Assembly (NCBI GenBank): GCA_003427395.1
Contig: BFEA01000429.1
Location: forward strand, 612,420 to 634,779
Length of the DNA: 22,360 nt
From: Chara braunii
Lineage: Eukaryota > Streptophyta > Charophyceae > Charales > Characeae
Direction of reading: 5' to 3'
This document shows, piece after piece, positions 8,521 through 16,909 of the stretch (positions are counted from its first letter, which is position 1; the number at the start of each line of letters is the position of its first letter). A model generated the notes under the pieces. It did no database searches. It was not told where the DNA came from and saw nothing but the letters and a program-made list of their open reading frames with translations. Both the position numbers and the translations under genes were made by a program.

Positions 8521-9421
8521 ATGCAGATGGATATCGGTACTTCGTCGCAGAGTAGGAACTCCTCAGTGCCGGACATCAATCTGATCATTTTGTCAAATAA
8601 TATTTGGGAAGACATTGGACGCTCTGGTGTGGACCGTGACTACCTGCACCTCAAAAATGATGTTGCCCCTGACGGGAAAATCCCTTCGTGGCAAAGTGCA
8701 AAAGAAGGGACCCTTCGGATTTGCAATGATACAGGTACATGTACACTCTGATGAAGGATGTACAGGCATACCCTATCGGGTTGGAGTCACTTCTGAAGAG
8801 GGAACCCGTCGAAGAGGAACCCGTCCAAACTTCTAAGATGTTGGAAACATGACGCTTTCTATGTGAGAAACTAAAGTGGATGTCGTCGGACAAGTTGCAT
8901 CAGAAACTTTGTGCATGGTTTTGCCTCGGGAAACTGACGAAGTCGGCGCCGGTAATCATAGACTACTTCGGTCGAGTGAGGGTGTGTAATCGTGGCACCA
9001 CCGTGGTGACACTCTTCACTGCCATGAAGGTGGACGGTCGAAGAATAAGAGTTCTTTTCCTCGCAAGGGAGAAATTCACGGCGTCAAACTCACTTCTTTT
9101 CAAGCGTTTCACACATCCTGCCCTACTGGTTCCCTTGCGCGGTTCAGAAACAGGCTAGCCATACATCATGTACTCAAAGATGAGCTGGATTTGAGGGTTG
9201 ACAGCTTGGTGCACCAACAACTTCACTACCTCTTTGATCGCTGCTACGAAATAAATTTCACAGTCAAACATAGGGACAACGAATTGCGATTTGTTTACCG
9301 TCGTCCAGATTATTCTGCCTCCGGACCTCAAGATGTGACACTGCGCAACTGGAAGACGAGATATGTGTGCGACTGCTCTTACTGCGATGCTGGACATCTA
9401 CATCTCCACGAGCGGCGTTAG
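8521..9421 (+). pseudogene. Tandem unknown family, copy 3
   Basis: ATG 8521 (or 8527) follows a pyrimidine-rich stretch ending TTGATGCAG that could be a splice acceptor. The N-terminal domain reads INLIILSNNIWEDIGRSG, DRDYLHLKNDVAPDGKIPS and NDTGT, and this frame stops at 8749-8751. An acidic linker (REPVEEEPVQTS) is found in another frame at 8800-8835. The middle domain (8880-9075) is well kept: KLCAWFCLGKLTKSAPVIID, YFGRVRVCNRGTTVVTLFTA and MKVDGRRIRVLF. The C-terminal domain (about 9170-9421) reads LKDELDLRVDSLVHQQLHYL, FDRCYEINFTVKHRDN, then RPDY, and ends CDCSYCDAGHLHLHERR with TAG 9419-9421. At least two frame changes separate the domains. Domain order and spacing match copies 1 and 2, so this is a tandem duplicate (start-to-start about 1.35 kb). 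Confidence 0.62.
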
Positions 9422-9458
9422 ACTCGTATTATGCTTACATCCCATTGAATTTCATTGA

Positions 9459-9902
9459 ATGCAGACGACGGTTGTTACCGCAGCTGAGAACATTTATGGT
9501 TTAGAGTGGTTTGACAACACTGGGATTCTCAGATACCTCTACCTTCCGGTCCCCGATGATGATGACAATCCGCCGTTCTACGGAGAGAAGATGGTGACAG
9601 TCCGCCATTCTGGGGAGACCGTTATCCGTTCCAAATCCGTAACTCAAGCAGTTTGAATGGAATTTTAAGAGATATACTCGTGCGTGACTTGCCAAATATC
9701 GAAGCAGATCTTCTGGCCCGAATTCCCGAACCAAATCCTTTTAGTCGACTTTAACCTAGACGAGCGCAATGACGATGATCGCGGTAGGCTACTCGAAAAT
9801 TGTACATGCTGCTACCATGGAGATTGTACTAACTCTTTTCACTTGACGCATGATACGAAAATAGTCATCGTCTCAGGATATTCGGATTCCATATGCGAAT
9901 AA
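9459..9902 (+). other. Two short open frames of unknown identity after copy 3
   Basis: Frame one (9459-9656, 65 codons, ATG start) contains ENIYGLEWFDNTG, RYLYLPVPDDDD and VTVRHSGETVI. Frame two (9684-9902) contains LLENCTCCYHGDCTNSF. The first resembles the N-terminal domain of the tandem family only weakly (NI-aromatic near the start, YLYL at the place of YLHL, an Asp-rich turn, then a TV-R-G segment). The second has clustered Cys but not the CxYCxxGH order. They could be a highly diverged fourth copy or chance frames. No stronger identification is possible. Confidence 0.25.
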
Positions 9903-9929
9903 ACTCACATTTATCACCTCATGTCTTTT

Positions 9930-10575
9930 GCAATGGATCTGGCTGTATCACGTTGTGGACATCGTGTCAGGCTTGGATGAGCTTCTGTGTGGGACTTGTG
10001 TAGGGAGGTGAACATCGTGTCGGACTTGGATGAACTTTTGTGTAATGTAGGACTTCGGTACAAATCAGTGTTTGTGTAGGTCTTTGACTTAAATCAGTTT
10101 TTGTGTAGGACTTCCGTTGAACTTGTGTTCGGCATGTTCGTATTTAAGGTAGGGTTTGTTTCAAGTGTAATGTAGGATTTTTCGGCTTGTGTTGGACTTC
10201 GATTGAGCTTGTGTTCAACATGACTGTAGTACGTAGGGCCTGTGTTCGACAGCACGTGGCTCTGGCGACAAGGGCGTTCCATATAGACTTTACGAAAGCG
10301 TCTTGTGTAGATGAGGGCATGTCATGTAGATTGTACGACGTGGGCTTCAATGATTTTTGAAAAACCTACATGTACCTTAGAACGTGTCCTTCGATGATTT
10401 TTGGAAAGACTCAATGTACTTTGTGATTTTTGGAAAGCCTCTGTGTAATGTGCAATGTGGGATTGAATGTTTTCTTGCATTGAATGATTTTTGGAAGCGC
10501 CTCTGTGTACTTTGCAATTTGTGATTGAATGATTTTTTTGCATTGAATGATTTATGGAAACTCCTAGTGTGGTGT
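9930..10575. repeat. Degenerate short-period repeats (GTGTAGGACTT and GAATGATTTTTGG types)
   Basis: The first half repeats words such as GTGTAGGACTTCGGTTGAAC, CTTGTGTTCGACATG and AAATCAGTTTTTGTGTAGG. The second half (10350-10570) repeats ATTGAATGATTTTTGGAAAG, then CCTCTGTGTACTTTGCAATG, at 40-75-base intervals. Decayed copies of the second type recur at 12740-12790 and 13190-13275, showing that the array was once continuous with the satellite at 13286. Confidence 0.65.
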
Positions 10576-10576
10576 A

Positions 10577-10803
10577 CAACTTGACCTTTAGAAAAACACT
10601 AGGCAACTTGCAGGTGTTTCCATCTCGATGTTTCGATGATTAAAGTTAATTATATAAATGGATGTTATGTATCTTGTCCATGCAAAGATTTGATGACTCG
10701 CATTTGTGGTGTGTGCACCTAGCTCTCCATCTAATTACACGTTCAGTCGCACTTGTGGTGTGAAGCCCGAACATTCCACTTAAGTAAAGTTCACTCGCAC
10801 TTT
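10577..10803. repeat. Satellite unit A (short)
   Basis: The unit opens with CAACTTGACCTTTAGAAAAAC. It contains GTCCATGCAAAGATTTGATG, then GTGTGCACCTAGCTCTCCAT, and ends in GTTCACTCGCACTTTGCTTC. It is shorter than unit D because the central part (TGACAAACCAACGTC region) is missing. Confidence 0.7.
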
Positions 10804-11107
10804 GCTTCAACTTCACTTTTAGAAAAACAACAGGCAACTTGCAAGTGTTTCGACCTCTCATCTTCACGTCATGGCATGCATGAATATTTTCGATGAAAAG
10901 ATGATCATGTCAAGAAGGGGATCGTTGTTTGCAATGATAAGAGTGAAAGTTATGAATCGATGTTATGGATTTGTCCATGCAAACGTCCATATTAAATCAC
11001 CACGTCTATGACGTGCACACCTTGCTCTTCATCTAAGTGTGAGTTCACTCGCACTTGTTGTGTGAACCCCGAGTAATCCACTTAAGTGAGAGTTCACTCG
11101 CACTTTG
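10804..11107. repeat. Satellite unit B
   Basis: The unit opens GCTTCAACTTCACTTTTAG and contains GATGCATGAATATTTTCG-like, ATGAATCGATGTTATGGATT and GTGAGTTCACTCGCACTTG segments, each of which recurs in units C-E. It ends in AGTTCACTCGCACTTTGCTT, after which the sequence changes abruptly at about 11111. Confidence 0.75.
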
Positions 11108-11110
11108 CTT

Positions 11111-11736
11111 ATATGTCGTTCAGCAGAAACGACCACCAACCGAGCCTCAGTTGCGGCTGAGCAACAAAGATTGCCCAACAATTTATAACCTGGGGGGGGT
11201 GGAGTTTAATTTTGTTTGTGGAGTGCGAAACTCTGCTCGAAACAGATCCTGGTCCGACAAAAAGGCCACCACAGACCTCGAACGATTTGTTTTTGCACTG
11301 ACTCCGAACAATTTGACTAAAAAGATTGCACATTTTTCTGTCGTGAAAGCTTTTTATTTTCGTTCGCTTTGTCTATACGTTTTGTTGGGTTTTCATCACT
11401 TGTTGGGTATTCACGAATCCCGATGTTAAACGTGTTATAGATAGTTTAGCTTAGATAGGCATGTACCGTCAGTGAGAGTTAGCAATGGAGAAAATCTCGT
11501 TTGATTAGGGGGAAAAAAAGGCAGTTACACAAACACATCGGACAGAACTGCATGCCCGTGTGCTTGTACAGTACTTGTACTTGAAAGCATGTATAAACCT
11601 TGTGAATATTCATTTCAGGACGTGACGACTGACTGTTGGCCTCACCAGGGGAGTTGTCACTTGCCAACTTTATTTACGAGTGTCTACATGTCCGTATGTA
11701 TCACTTAATATGTGTGTGTGATGTGTAGGGTGCATA
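11111..11736. other. No gene recognised; satellite-free block
   Basis: A 124-codon open frame spans 11055-11429 but begins inside satellite B and shows no motif, so it is not called. A G8 homopolymer lies near 11191. Before 11737 a TG-rich stretch ends TGATGTGTAG, a possible acceptor site for the following frame. Nothing else can be supported. Confidence 0.4.
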
Positions 11737-12666
11737 ATGTCGTTGAGAACGTCGACAAGCATGAGCATGAGTGCCGAGACGCACATGCGCTTAGCAAAAC
11801 CGTTTCCTCCTCGTGCGAAATCGGTGCGACATTATAACGGTCATACGTGGCGCCTTGAAGCAACCAGAGAGGACTTCGAAGATGACCCATGGATGACCGT
11901 CGTCCCGTACATGAACCGGCATCTTGATGATTGGAGTGACAATGATTGGAACGCGATGGAGTGTGTCTTCCCTTGGGCAAGCCATTACAAGTTTGCCAAT
12001 ATGTTAGAGTTCGGGATCCTCATTACACTGCTCGATGGTGTCTGCAAGCCCAAGTTTCTGACTCGTATGCGCAAAACACTCTACTGCATCGGTTGCTATA
12101 GCAGTCGCCTCGACTGCGACTACATCAGGTCTTCGCCACGAACTTGGGGAAGTTCAAGGAAACAAGAGTTGGTGGACTGCGCTCGTCATTGTTCATTCTA
12201 AGAGCAGTACCCACTTCGTTGCTCCGGGATTTCTCCACAAGTTGTGTCATACTGTTGTGTGCGGTTAACTGTTGCCGGATGTGTTTTCGCCAGAGTGCTA
12301 TGTGTGGCTACTTCGAACAAAAGTAGGAAACTCGTCGATGTAGTTTTGCGTGTATCACGGAACGAGGTGGTACTTAAGGGGTCCAAGTTCGTGCCATTGC
12401 GGCACCTCGGTGTAGATGGGTGGTCAGATTTAGTGATAGCAGACCATATCAAAAAATTTTCATTGTGGCATGATGTGGAAGAGAAAGTGTCCGACATAGG
12501 AGACTGTATAGGGAATTCCTTAGCACAACCAGGAGGGTTTGTTATGATGAAATACATGTCCGTATTTTCGGAGAATGCAACAGTCGATGAACCGCAGATC
12601 CACGTATATGGATCATCAATGGATGGTATGTACGGCTTCTATTTCAAAATGGTAGATATGAAGTAG
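11737..12666 (+). CDS. Unrecognised 310-codon frame with one internal stop
   Basis: I do not recognise this protein. One frame runs from ATG 11737 to TAG 12664-12666, interrupted only by TAA 12199-12201. The first part (154 codons) has a Ser/Met-rich start, then YNGHTWRLEATREDF, DDPWMTVVPYMNRHLDDW, NDWNAMECVFPWASHYKF and MLEFGILITLLDGVCKPKFL. It looks like a folded, Trp/aromatic-rich domain. The second part has a hydrophobic stretch near its start (TVAGCVFARVLCVAT), then KFVPLRHLGVDGW, WHDVEEKVSDIGD and PGGFVMMKYMSVF, ending YGFYFKMVDMK. The stop could be a mutation, or it could lie in a short intron: the stretch 12128-12310 is less protein-like and has candidate GT/AG ends, none compelling. 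It is flanked on both sides by satellite DNA, which suggests it arrived as an insertion. Confidence 0.4.
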
Positions 12667-12735
12667 TAGAGAGAGGTGTGAGAGGCAGTAGTTGCAACTA
12701 GACGCTATACCGAATATGTTCGTAGTTCTGTAATT

Positions 12736-12790
12736 TGCGAATTTCAGGAAGCCTCTGTGTACTGTGCAATGTGTGATTGAATGATTTTTT
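12736..12790. repeat. Fragment of the GAATGATTTTTT-type repeat
   Basis: GGAAGCCTCTGTGTACTGTG, then CAATGTGTGATTGAATGATT, matches the array at 10430-10560. The match stops at about 12790 where the TCCGGA-rich insert begins. Related repeat resumes at about 13185. Confidence 0.65.
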
Positions 12791-13160
12791 CTAAGTAGCA
12801 AATCCGGATATCTGTACACCCTTGAATTATCCGGATTTGCAGACCGGATAATACTGCCCGGATGAAACCGGATTAAGCATATCCGGAGGGTCAAACTAAA
12901 GTATTTTTTCAAAGAAACAAAACATCTTTAAAAATTCTGAAACAAACGTACGTTGTAGATTATAACAATACCATCAACTTTTGGCGGGAGTTCACTTTAA
13001 AATTCTTATCCGATCTGGACATAAAAAATAAAAACAAAAAAATATAATATAATATTTTATTTTAATATTTTTTAGTATCCATATTTTATCCGGAAATTCT
13101 GGATAAACCTTTTTAACCCCGGATGTTCCGGCCGGATACTCCGGAGAGTTAATCCAGCTG
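12791..13160. mobile_element. Candidate nonautonomous insertion, TCCGGA-rich and AT-rich
   Basis: The element interrupts the GAATGATTTTTT repeat. Its left part contains a perfect 13-bp inverted repeat, GCAAATCCGGATA (12798-12810) and TATCCGGATTTGC (12828-12840), followed by several CCGGAT words up to TATCCGGAGG (about 12880). The centre is very AT-rich. The right part (13085-13145) again has TATCCGGAAATTC, CCCGGATG, CCGGCCGGATA and CTCCGGAG. Clusters of a short motif at both ends around an AT-rich core resemble the subterminal repeats of DNA transposons, but clean terminal inverted repeats and target duplications were not found. Confidence 0.4.
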
Positions 13161-13184
13161 GACATGCCATGCTACCTAGGAATT

Positions 13185-13285
13185 TTTGCAGTGGATGGTT
13201 TTTGAAAACATCGTTGTGTACTTTGCAATGTCCGGTTAAACAATTTTTTGCATTGAACGATTTTTCGAAACTCTCTGTCTGGTGT
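13185..13285. repeat. Resumed GAATGATTTTTT-type repeat before satellite unit C
   Basis: TTGTGTACTTTGCAATGTCC, CAATTTTTTGCATTGAACGA and GGTGTACAACTTGACC follow the same order as 10505-10585, leading directly into unit C. Confidence 0.65.
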
Positions 13286-13642
13286 ACAACTTGACCTTTA
13301 GGAAAACAAAAGGTCAAGTTGCAAGTGTTTTCATCTTGATGTTGCGATGACAAGAGTTGATGTTTAAACGAATGTTATGTTTCTTGTCCATGCAAAGATT
13401 TGATGATATTTTCACCCGGAAATATACAAATGACAAGCCAACGTCTATATTAAATCATCACGCTGATGGTGTGTGCACCTTGCTCTCCATCTAAGTGCGA
13501 GTTCACGCGCAATTGTAGTGTAAACCCCGGGCAATCCACTTACGTGGTGTGCGCACCTAGCTCTCCATCTAAGTGCGAGTTCACTCGCACTTGTGGTGTG
13601 AACCCCGAGCAATCCACTTAAGTGAGAGTTCACTCGCACTTT
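13286..13642. repeat. Satellite unit C
   Basis: This is a nearly full unit. It opens CAACTTGACCTTTAGGAAAAC, then GTCCATGCAAAGATTTGATG, GGAAATATACAAATGACAAG and GTCTATATTAAATCA. The terminal part is duplicated: CTCTCCATCTAAGTGCGAGT occurs at about 13483 and again at about 13561. The second copy carries the cleanest GTGCGAGT-TC-ACTCGCAC palindrome (13573-13590). It ends GTTCACTCGCACTTTGCTTC. Confidence 0.75.
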
Positions 13643-13766
13643 GCTTCAACTTGACCTTTAAAAAAACAACAAACAACTTGCAAGTCTGTCTCTTATACAC
13701 ATCTAGATGTGTATAAGAGACAGGCTTTAACTTGACCTTTAAAAAAACAACAAACAACTTGCAAGT
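13643..13766. other. 43-bp near-identical flanks around a library adapter
   Basis: Bases 13643-13685 and 13724-13766 (GCTT-AACTTGACC through CTTGCAAGT) are identical except for one base. They lie immediately on each side of the 38-bp adapter. In unit C/D order this segment should occur once, so the assembly has either walked through a chimeric mate-pair read or joined two satellite copies at it. Confidence 0.85.
13686..13723. other. Nextera mate-pair junction adapter (two Tn5 mosaic ends, inverted)
   Basis: CTGTCTCTTATACACATCT (13686-13704) is followed directly by its reverse complement AGATGTGTATAAGAGACAG (13705-13723). The 19-base word is the Tn5 mosaic end. Two of them tail to tail are the circularisation junction of the Illumina Nextera mate-pair library. 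This is artificial sequence left in the assembly, not part of the genome. Continuity between the left and right sides is therefore not assured. Confidence 0.97.
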
Positions 13767-14104
13767 GTTTCCCTCCGCCCATCCCTCCGACTTTCATAAT
13801 AGTGATTTTGCAAGTGTTTTGATCTCTCATCTTCATATCAGGGGATGCATGGATGTTTTCGATGAAAAGATGCTCATGTCAAGGAGCGGATCGATGTTTG
13901 CAGTGACAAGAATGACTGTTATGAATCTATGTTATGGATTTGTCCATGCAAAGATTTGATGACATTTTCATTCGGGAATATACAATTGACAAACCAACAT
14001 CCCTATTAAATCACAACGCTGATGGTGTGCGCACCTAGCTCTTCATCTAAGTGCGAGTTCATTCGCACTTGTGGTGTGAACCCCGAGCAATTCCCTCGCA
14101 CTTT
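13724..14104. repeat. Satellite unit D (longest)
   Basis: The unit opens GCTTTAACTTGACCTTT. It contains CTCATCTTCATATCAGGGGA, TTTTCGATGAAAAGATGCTC, TTATGGATTTGTCCATGCAA, GGGAATATACAATTGACAAA and GTGCGAGTTCATTCGCACTT, and ends CTCGCACTTTGCTTC-type sequence. At about 381 bases it is the best guide to the full unit. The 75-codon open frame inside is a repeat translation. Confidence 0.75.
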
Positions 14105-14259
14105 GCTTCAACTTGACATTTAGAAAAACAGCATACAACCTGCAAATGTTTCCCTCTCTCCATCTCTTCCGACTTTCATAATAGTGACCTTGCAAATGTT
14201 TCGATCTCTCATCTTCATGTCATGGGATGCATGAATGTTTTCGATAAAAAGATGCTCAT
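14105..14259. repeat. Satellite unit E, truncated
   Basis: GCTTCAACTTGACATTTAG through TTTTCGATAAAAAGATGCTC matches the first 155 bases of unit D. The match ends sharply after GATGCTCAT at 14259, where unrelated sequence begins. Confidence 0.75.
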
Positions 14260-14329
14260 AGGAGGCGATCGAACACACCGCCAGTAAGCACGTGCAAATC
14301 ACGAAGCAAAAGCACGTTCCAATTCGAAC

Positions 14330-14880
14330 ATCGTCGGGTCCTTGCGTTGTCGACTCCCACATGATGACTACACTGAACAGCGGCAGGATGACCGGTCCGT
14401 CTCTCCGATGTGGATCTAACAGTGGATTGCATTAAATCTGCTGTCAAAGATCCACACCCGGGATGGGGGCCAACATCTGACCACAATTTGCGTGTAAGGC
14501 ATCATATGATGTGTCGATATAACCGACATCCAGAACTGTTTGGCGAGCATCTAATGCTACGCCAATAAGTTCCAAACACGGCCGCAAAATCCCCTAAGAG
14601 TGTTCATTATCGGTTTCTCGCGTCATCGCCCCCCACGTGATGACTACAGTAAACAGCAGCAGGATGGCAGGTCCCCCTCTCCGAAATGGATCTAACGGTG
14701 AATTGCGTCAAATCTGCTTTCAAAGATCCACACCGGGTAGAAGGTCTCGCAATCAACCACTGCTTGCTTGTAAGCATCATATGGTGTGTCGATACAATCG
14801 ACATCCAAAACTGTTTGGTGAGCATCCAGTGCTACGCCAATAAGTTATGAACACGACCACAAGGTCCCCTAAGAACGCTT
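14330..14880. repeat. Two tandem units of about 275 bp
   Basis: ACATGATGACTACACTGAAC (14359) matches ACGTGATGACTACAGTAAAC (14635). The similarity continues through GGATCTAAC-GTG-ATTGC, CAAAGATCCACACC, CATCATATG-TGTGTCGATA, CCAGAACTGTTTGGCGAGCA and GCTACGCCAATAAGTT to CCCCTAAGA (14591 and 14866). The offset is 275-276 bases throughout. On the minus strand both units encode a similar stretch (SERGTCHPAAVYCSHHVG and SERRTGHPAAVQCSHHVG). This may reflect origin from an old coding element or simply shared ancestry of the repeat. Confidence 0.75.
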
Positions 14881-15769
14881 TTAGCACTCGAGAGCTCTGA
14901 CCGCCACTTGTTTGGTACTTCGTGAAGGTGGTTATTTCTACCCGACGCAGAAGGCTCGTGATCACTTTTATTGCTTGTATACATGCCGATGGGTGTTCGA
15001 CGTTGCATACATGTAGTACTGTTGGCCCCCGCTGGATACATTAGCGTCTCAGGTGTATCCTAGATAAGGACCTCATACGCTGCGGACATGCAAATACCAT
15101 GGTGCTAGGTGTCTCTGATTCATCCGAATTTTCAATCTGAGACGTGTCTGCACATCGACCATTTCGAGCGAAAATTTCATGAAGGGTGCCGAGCATCAGT
15201 ACTTCGTAAGAACCAAAATCTGTGAAAACTAATTTATAGATCTATAAATCATATAAGTCATTTTTTTAGCCTACTGTAAAACCCTTGTCAAAAAATATAT
15301 GTTATGTAAAAGACGAATTCAAACAACTTTTGCCTCGGAAACATCTTCAAATTTTTAACCAACCATGATCTAAAATTAAGAAATGATAAATATTTATATT
15401 CGTCCATGTATAAGAGAACATATTCAAGCGAGCGTATTCGTGAAAAAAACAACATATGGCGTGTTTGGGAGACCCTCCAATACGTTCATCATGTTGCATA
15501 CCTTATAGAACTATAAATATGATTTCTTTAGATTAAGAAAAAAATGGAATATTTTGGTTCATGAAGAAACAGTGTTTTGGAAAGTAGTGATTTTCTATAA
15601 AAAAACCTTCTTTTCTTCTCACCACTTCGAGTGGTTTTGAAAAAGTAGTTTTTTATTCCATTTTTTGCGGGTCTTTAACTTCACCTAGAATTTTGTTGAT
15701 GTAGGAGGCCTGAAAAACGTACTATGAGAATCTTTGAAAATTTTCGTGCAAACCTATTAATTTATTTTG
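14881..15769. other. AT-rich stretch without recognisable gene
   Basis: Past 15180 the sequence is strongly AT-rich with many A and T runs. No open frame, tandem repeat or terminal repeat is convincing. It may include 3' or LTR sequence of the Ty3/gypsy fragment that follows, but no matching LTR pair was found. Confidence 0.5.
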
Positions 15770-16909
15770 TTAGGTTTTCACGAATCCTATGTTCTTCCTT
15801 TTGGGGCACAAATAAGACAGGCGCACCATAAGGAGATGAGTTAGGGCAAATTCATCCTTTGTAAGTAAGTTCTTGCAGCTGCTTTCGTAGTTCCTCAAGT
15901 TCTTCAGGAGACATTCGATAGATGTAACCCTTGGGAATCTTGCTTCCGTGAATGATCTCGATGGTGTGCTTGATAGCACGCTAAGTAATTCCCGTCAATT
16001 CAGACTGCAAGTCCTTGTACTCATCAATAAGTTTTTCAATAGAAGGTGGGTAGGATGAGGAACACTCACCTACTTGCTTGACAAGCACCATCATTACCTC
16101 CTGATCTAACTTCTTCTTTATTACCATCGATCGAAAAGTTGGGTAATTCATACACAAGAAATACAGAGTACAGTTAAGTCATACCTATGATATAACTTGA
16201 TTGCTCGAAGTTCGGACTTCTCGTCCTTAAGTTTGACAATTTTATCCTTGAACTTGACCTCTGGGTAAGCTTCTTCATGCCAATCCATTCCCTGAATCAT
16301 GTCGAAGGGTAAGTTTTTCTCTATTAGGAAGGATACTTCATATATAGTGTTTTTCCCTTCCGTAGTCCTGAAATAACATTTGACACGATCGACATATTGA
16401 GAGATTGTGATCATGCTCTTGTTAGTCATTATAGACGTGACAGGTCTAGGTAAATCCTTTACCTTCGTTCCCAAATGCAACTTACGAATTGCTTTTTCTG
16501 AGATATAAAACCGCGTCGATCCCGACTCTAACAAGGCACGTACTCGTGTGCGCGGAATCTCAACATCGACGATCATCAACTCACCCTTAGACTTAGCTTT
16601 CTTAGCCCATAAACTCTGAAGTGTTATCAGTTCATGTCAAGTTTGTGAAGGGAATCGTCCAATGAGATGGAACAAAGAACACTGTCAGGGTGCTCTGGAC
16701 GATGGGCCGAAGAAGAGTCATCATCGGCCTTCAGAGTCGAAAGGGTATAAGGGGTTATAAGCGCCTTACCTTTGTCTTCGTCTATCCCTTCGACTTAGTA
16801 GGAGCAGATGCTACTCCTACTAGCCGCTCGCTTTTGGGTTACGAATAAGTGAGCACCAAGCTATCAAGTGTCCCACGGTGCCACACTTGAGGCATTGGCG
16901 GTTGTCCAT
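15770..16909 (-). mobile_element. Ty3/gypsy retrotransposon remnant (zinc knuckle, protease, RT start)
   Basis: Read on the minus strand, three gag-pol landmarks occur in the canonical order. A CCHC zinc knuckle, QCLKCGTVGHLIAWC, lies at about 16852-16900. The aspartic protease domain occupies 16579-16148. The beginning of reverse transcriptase lies at about 15980-15780: IPKGYIYRMSPEELEEL, then a stop, then SPYGAPVLFVPQK. Between protease and RT, SIEKLIDEYKDLQSEL is the usual linker. Several stops and frame changes (for example after the knuckle, at about 16620, 15979 and 15863) show decay. Integrase, RNase H and most of RT are missing because the copy ends at about 15770. LTRs were not identified. 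Confidence 0.85.
16148..16579 (-). pseudogene. Retropepsin-like aspartic protease of the Ty3/gypsy remnant
   Basis: This 143-codon open frame is the best-preserved part of the remnant. It starts MMIVDVEIP, followed by the flap and active-site region ALLESGSTRFYIS. The family normally has Asp-Ser/Thr-Gly here, so the catalytic Asp is replaced by Glu. Later come the strand VSFLIEKNLPFDMIQGMDWH and then EAYPEVKFKDK, matching the usual retropepsin C-terminal pattern (aliphatic-aliphatic-G-x-DWL). The frame upstream (KAKSKGEL) is continuous for a short distance only. The protein is part of a polyprotein and would not work alone. The substitution and surrounding stops argue that it is inactive. Confidence 0.75.

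Noticed and set aside
13686-13723. A natural Tn5/IS50 end or bacterial insertion
   Set aside because: The two 19-base mosaic ends abut with no element between them, exactly the artificial mate-pair junction. No transposase sequence is nearby.
10577-14259. CRISPR-like array of palindromic repeats
   Set aside because: Spacing is irregular, the spacers are themselves repeated between units, and the setting is eukaryotic. It is satellite DNA.
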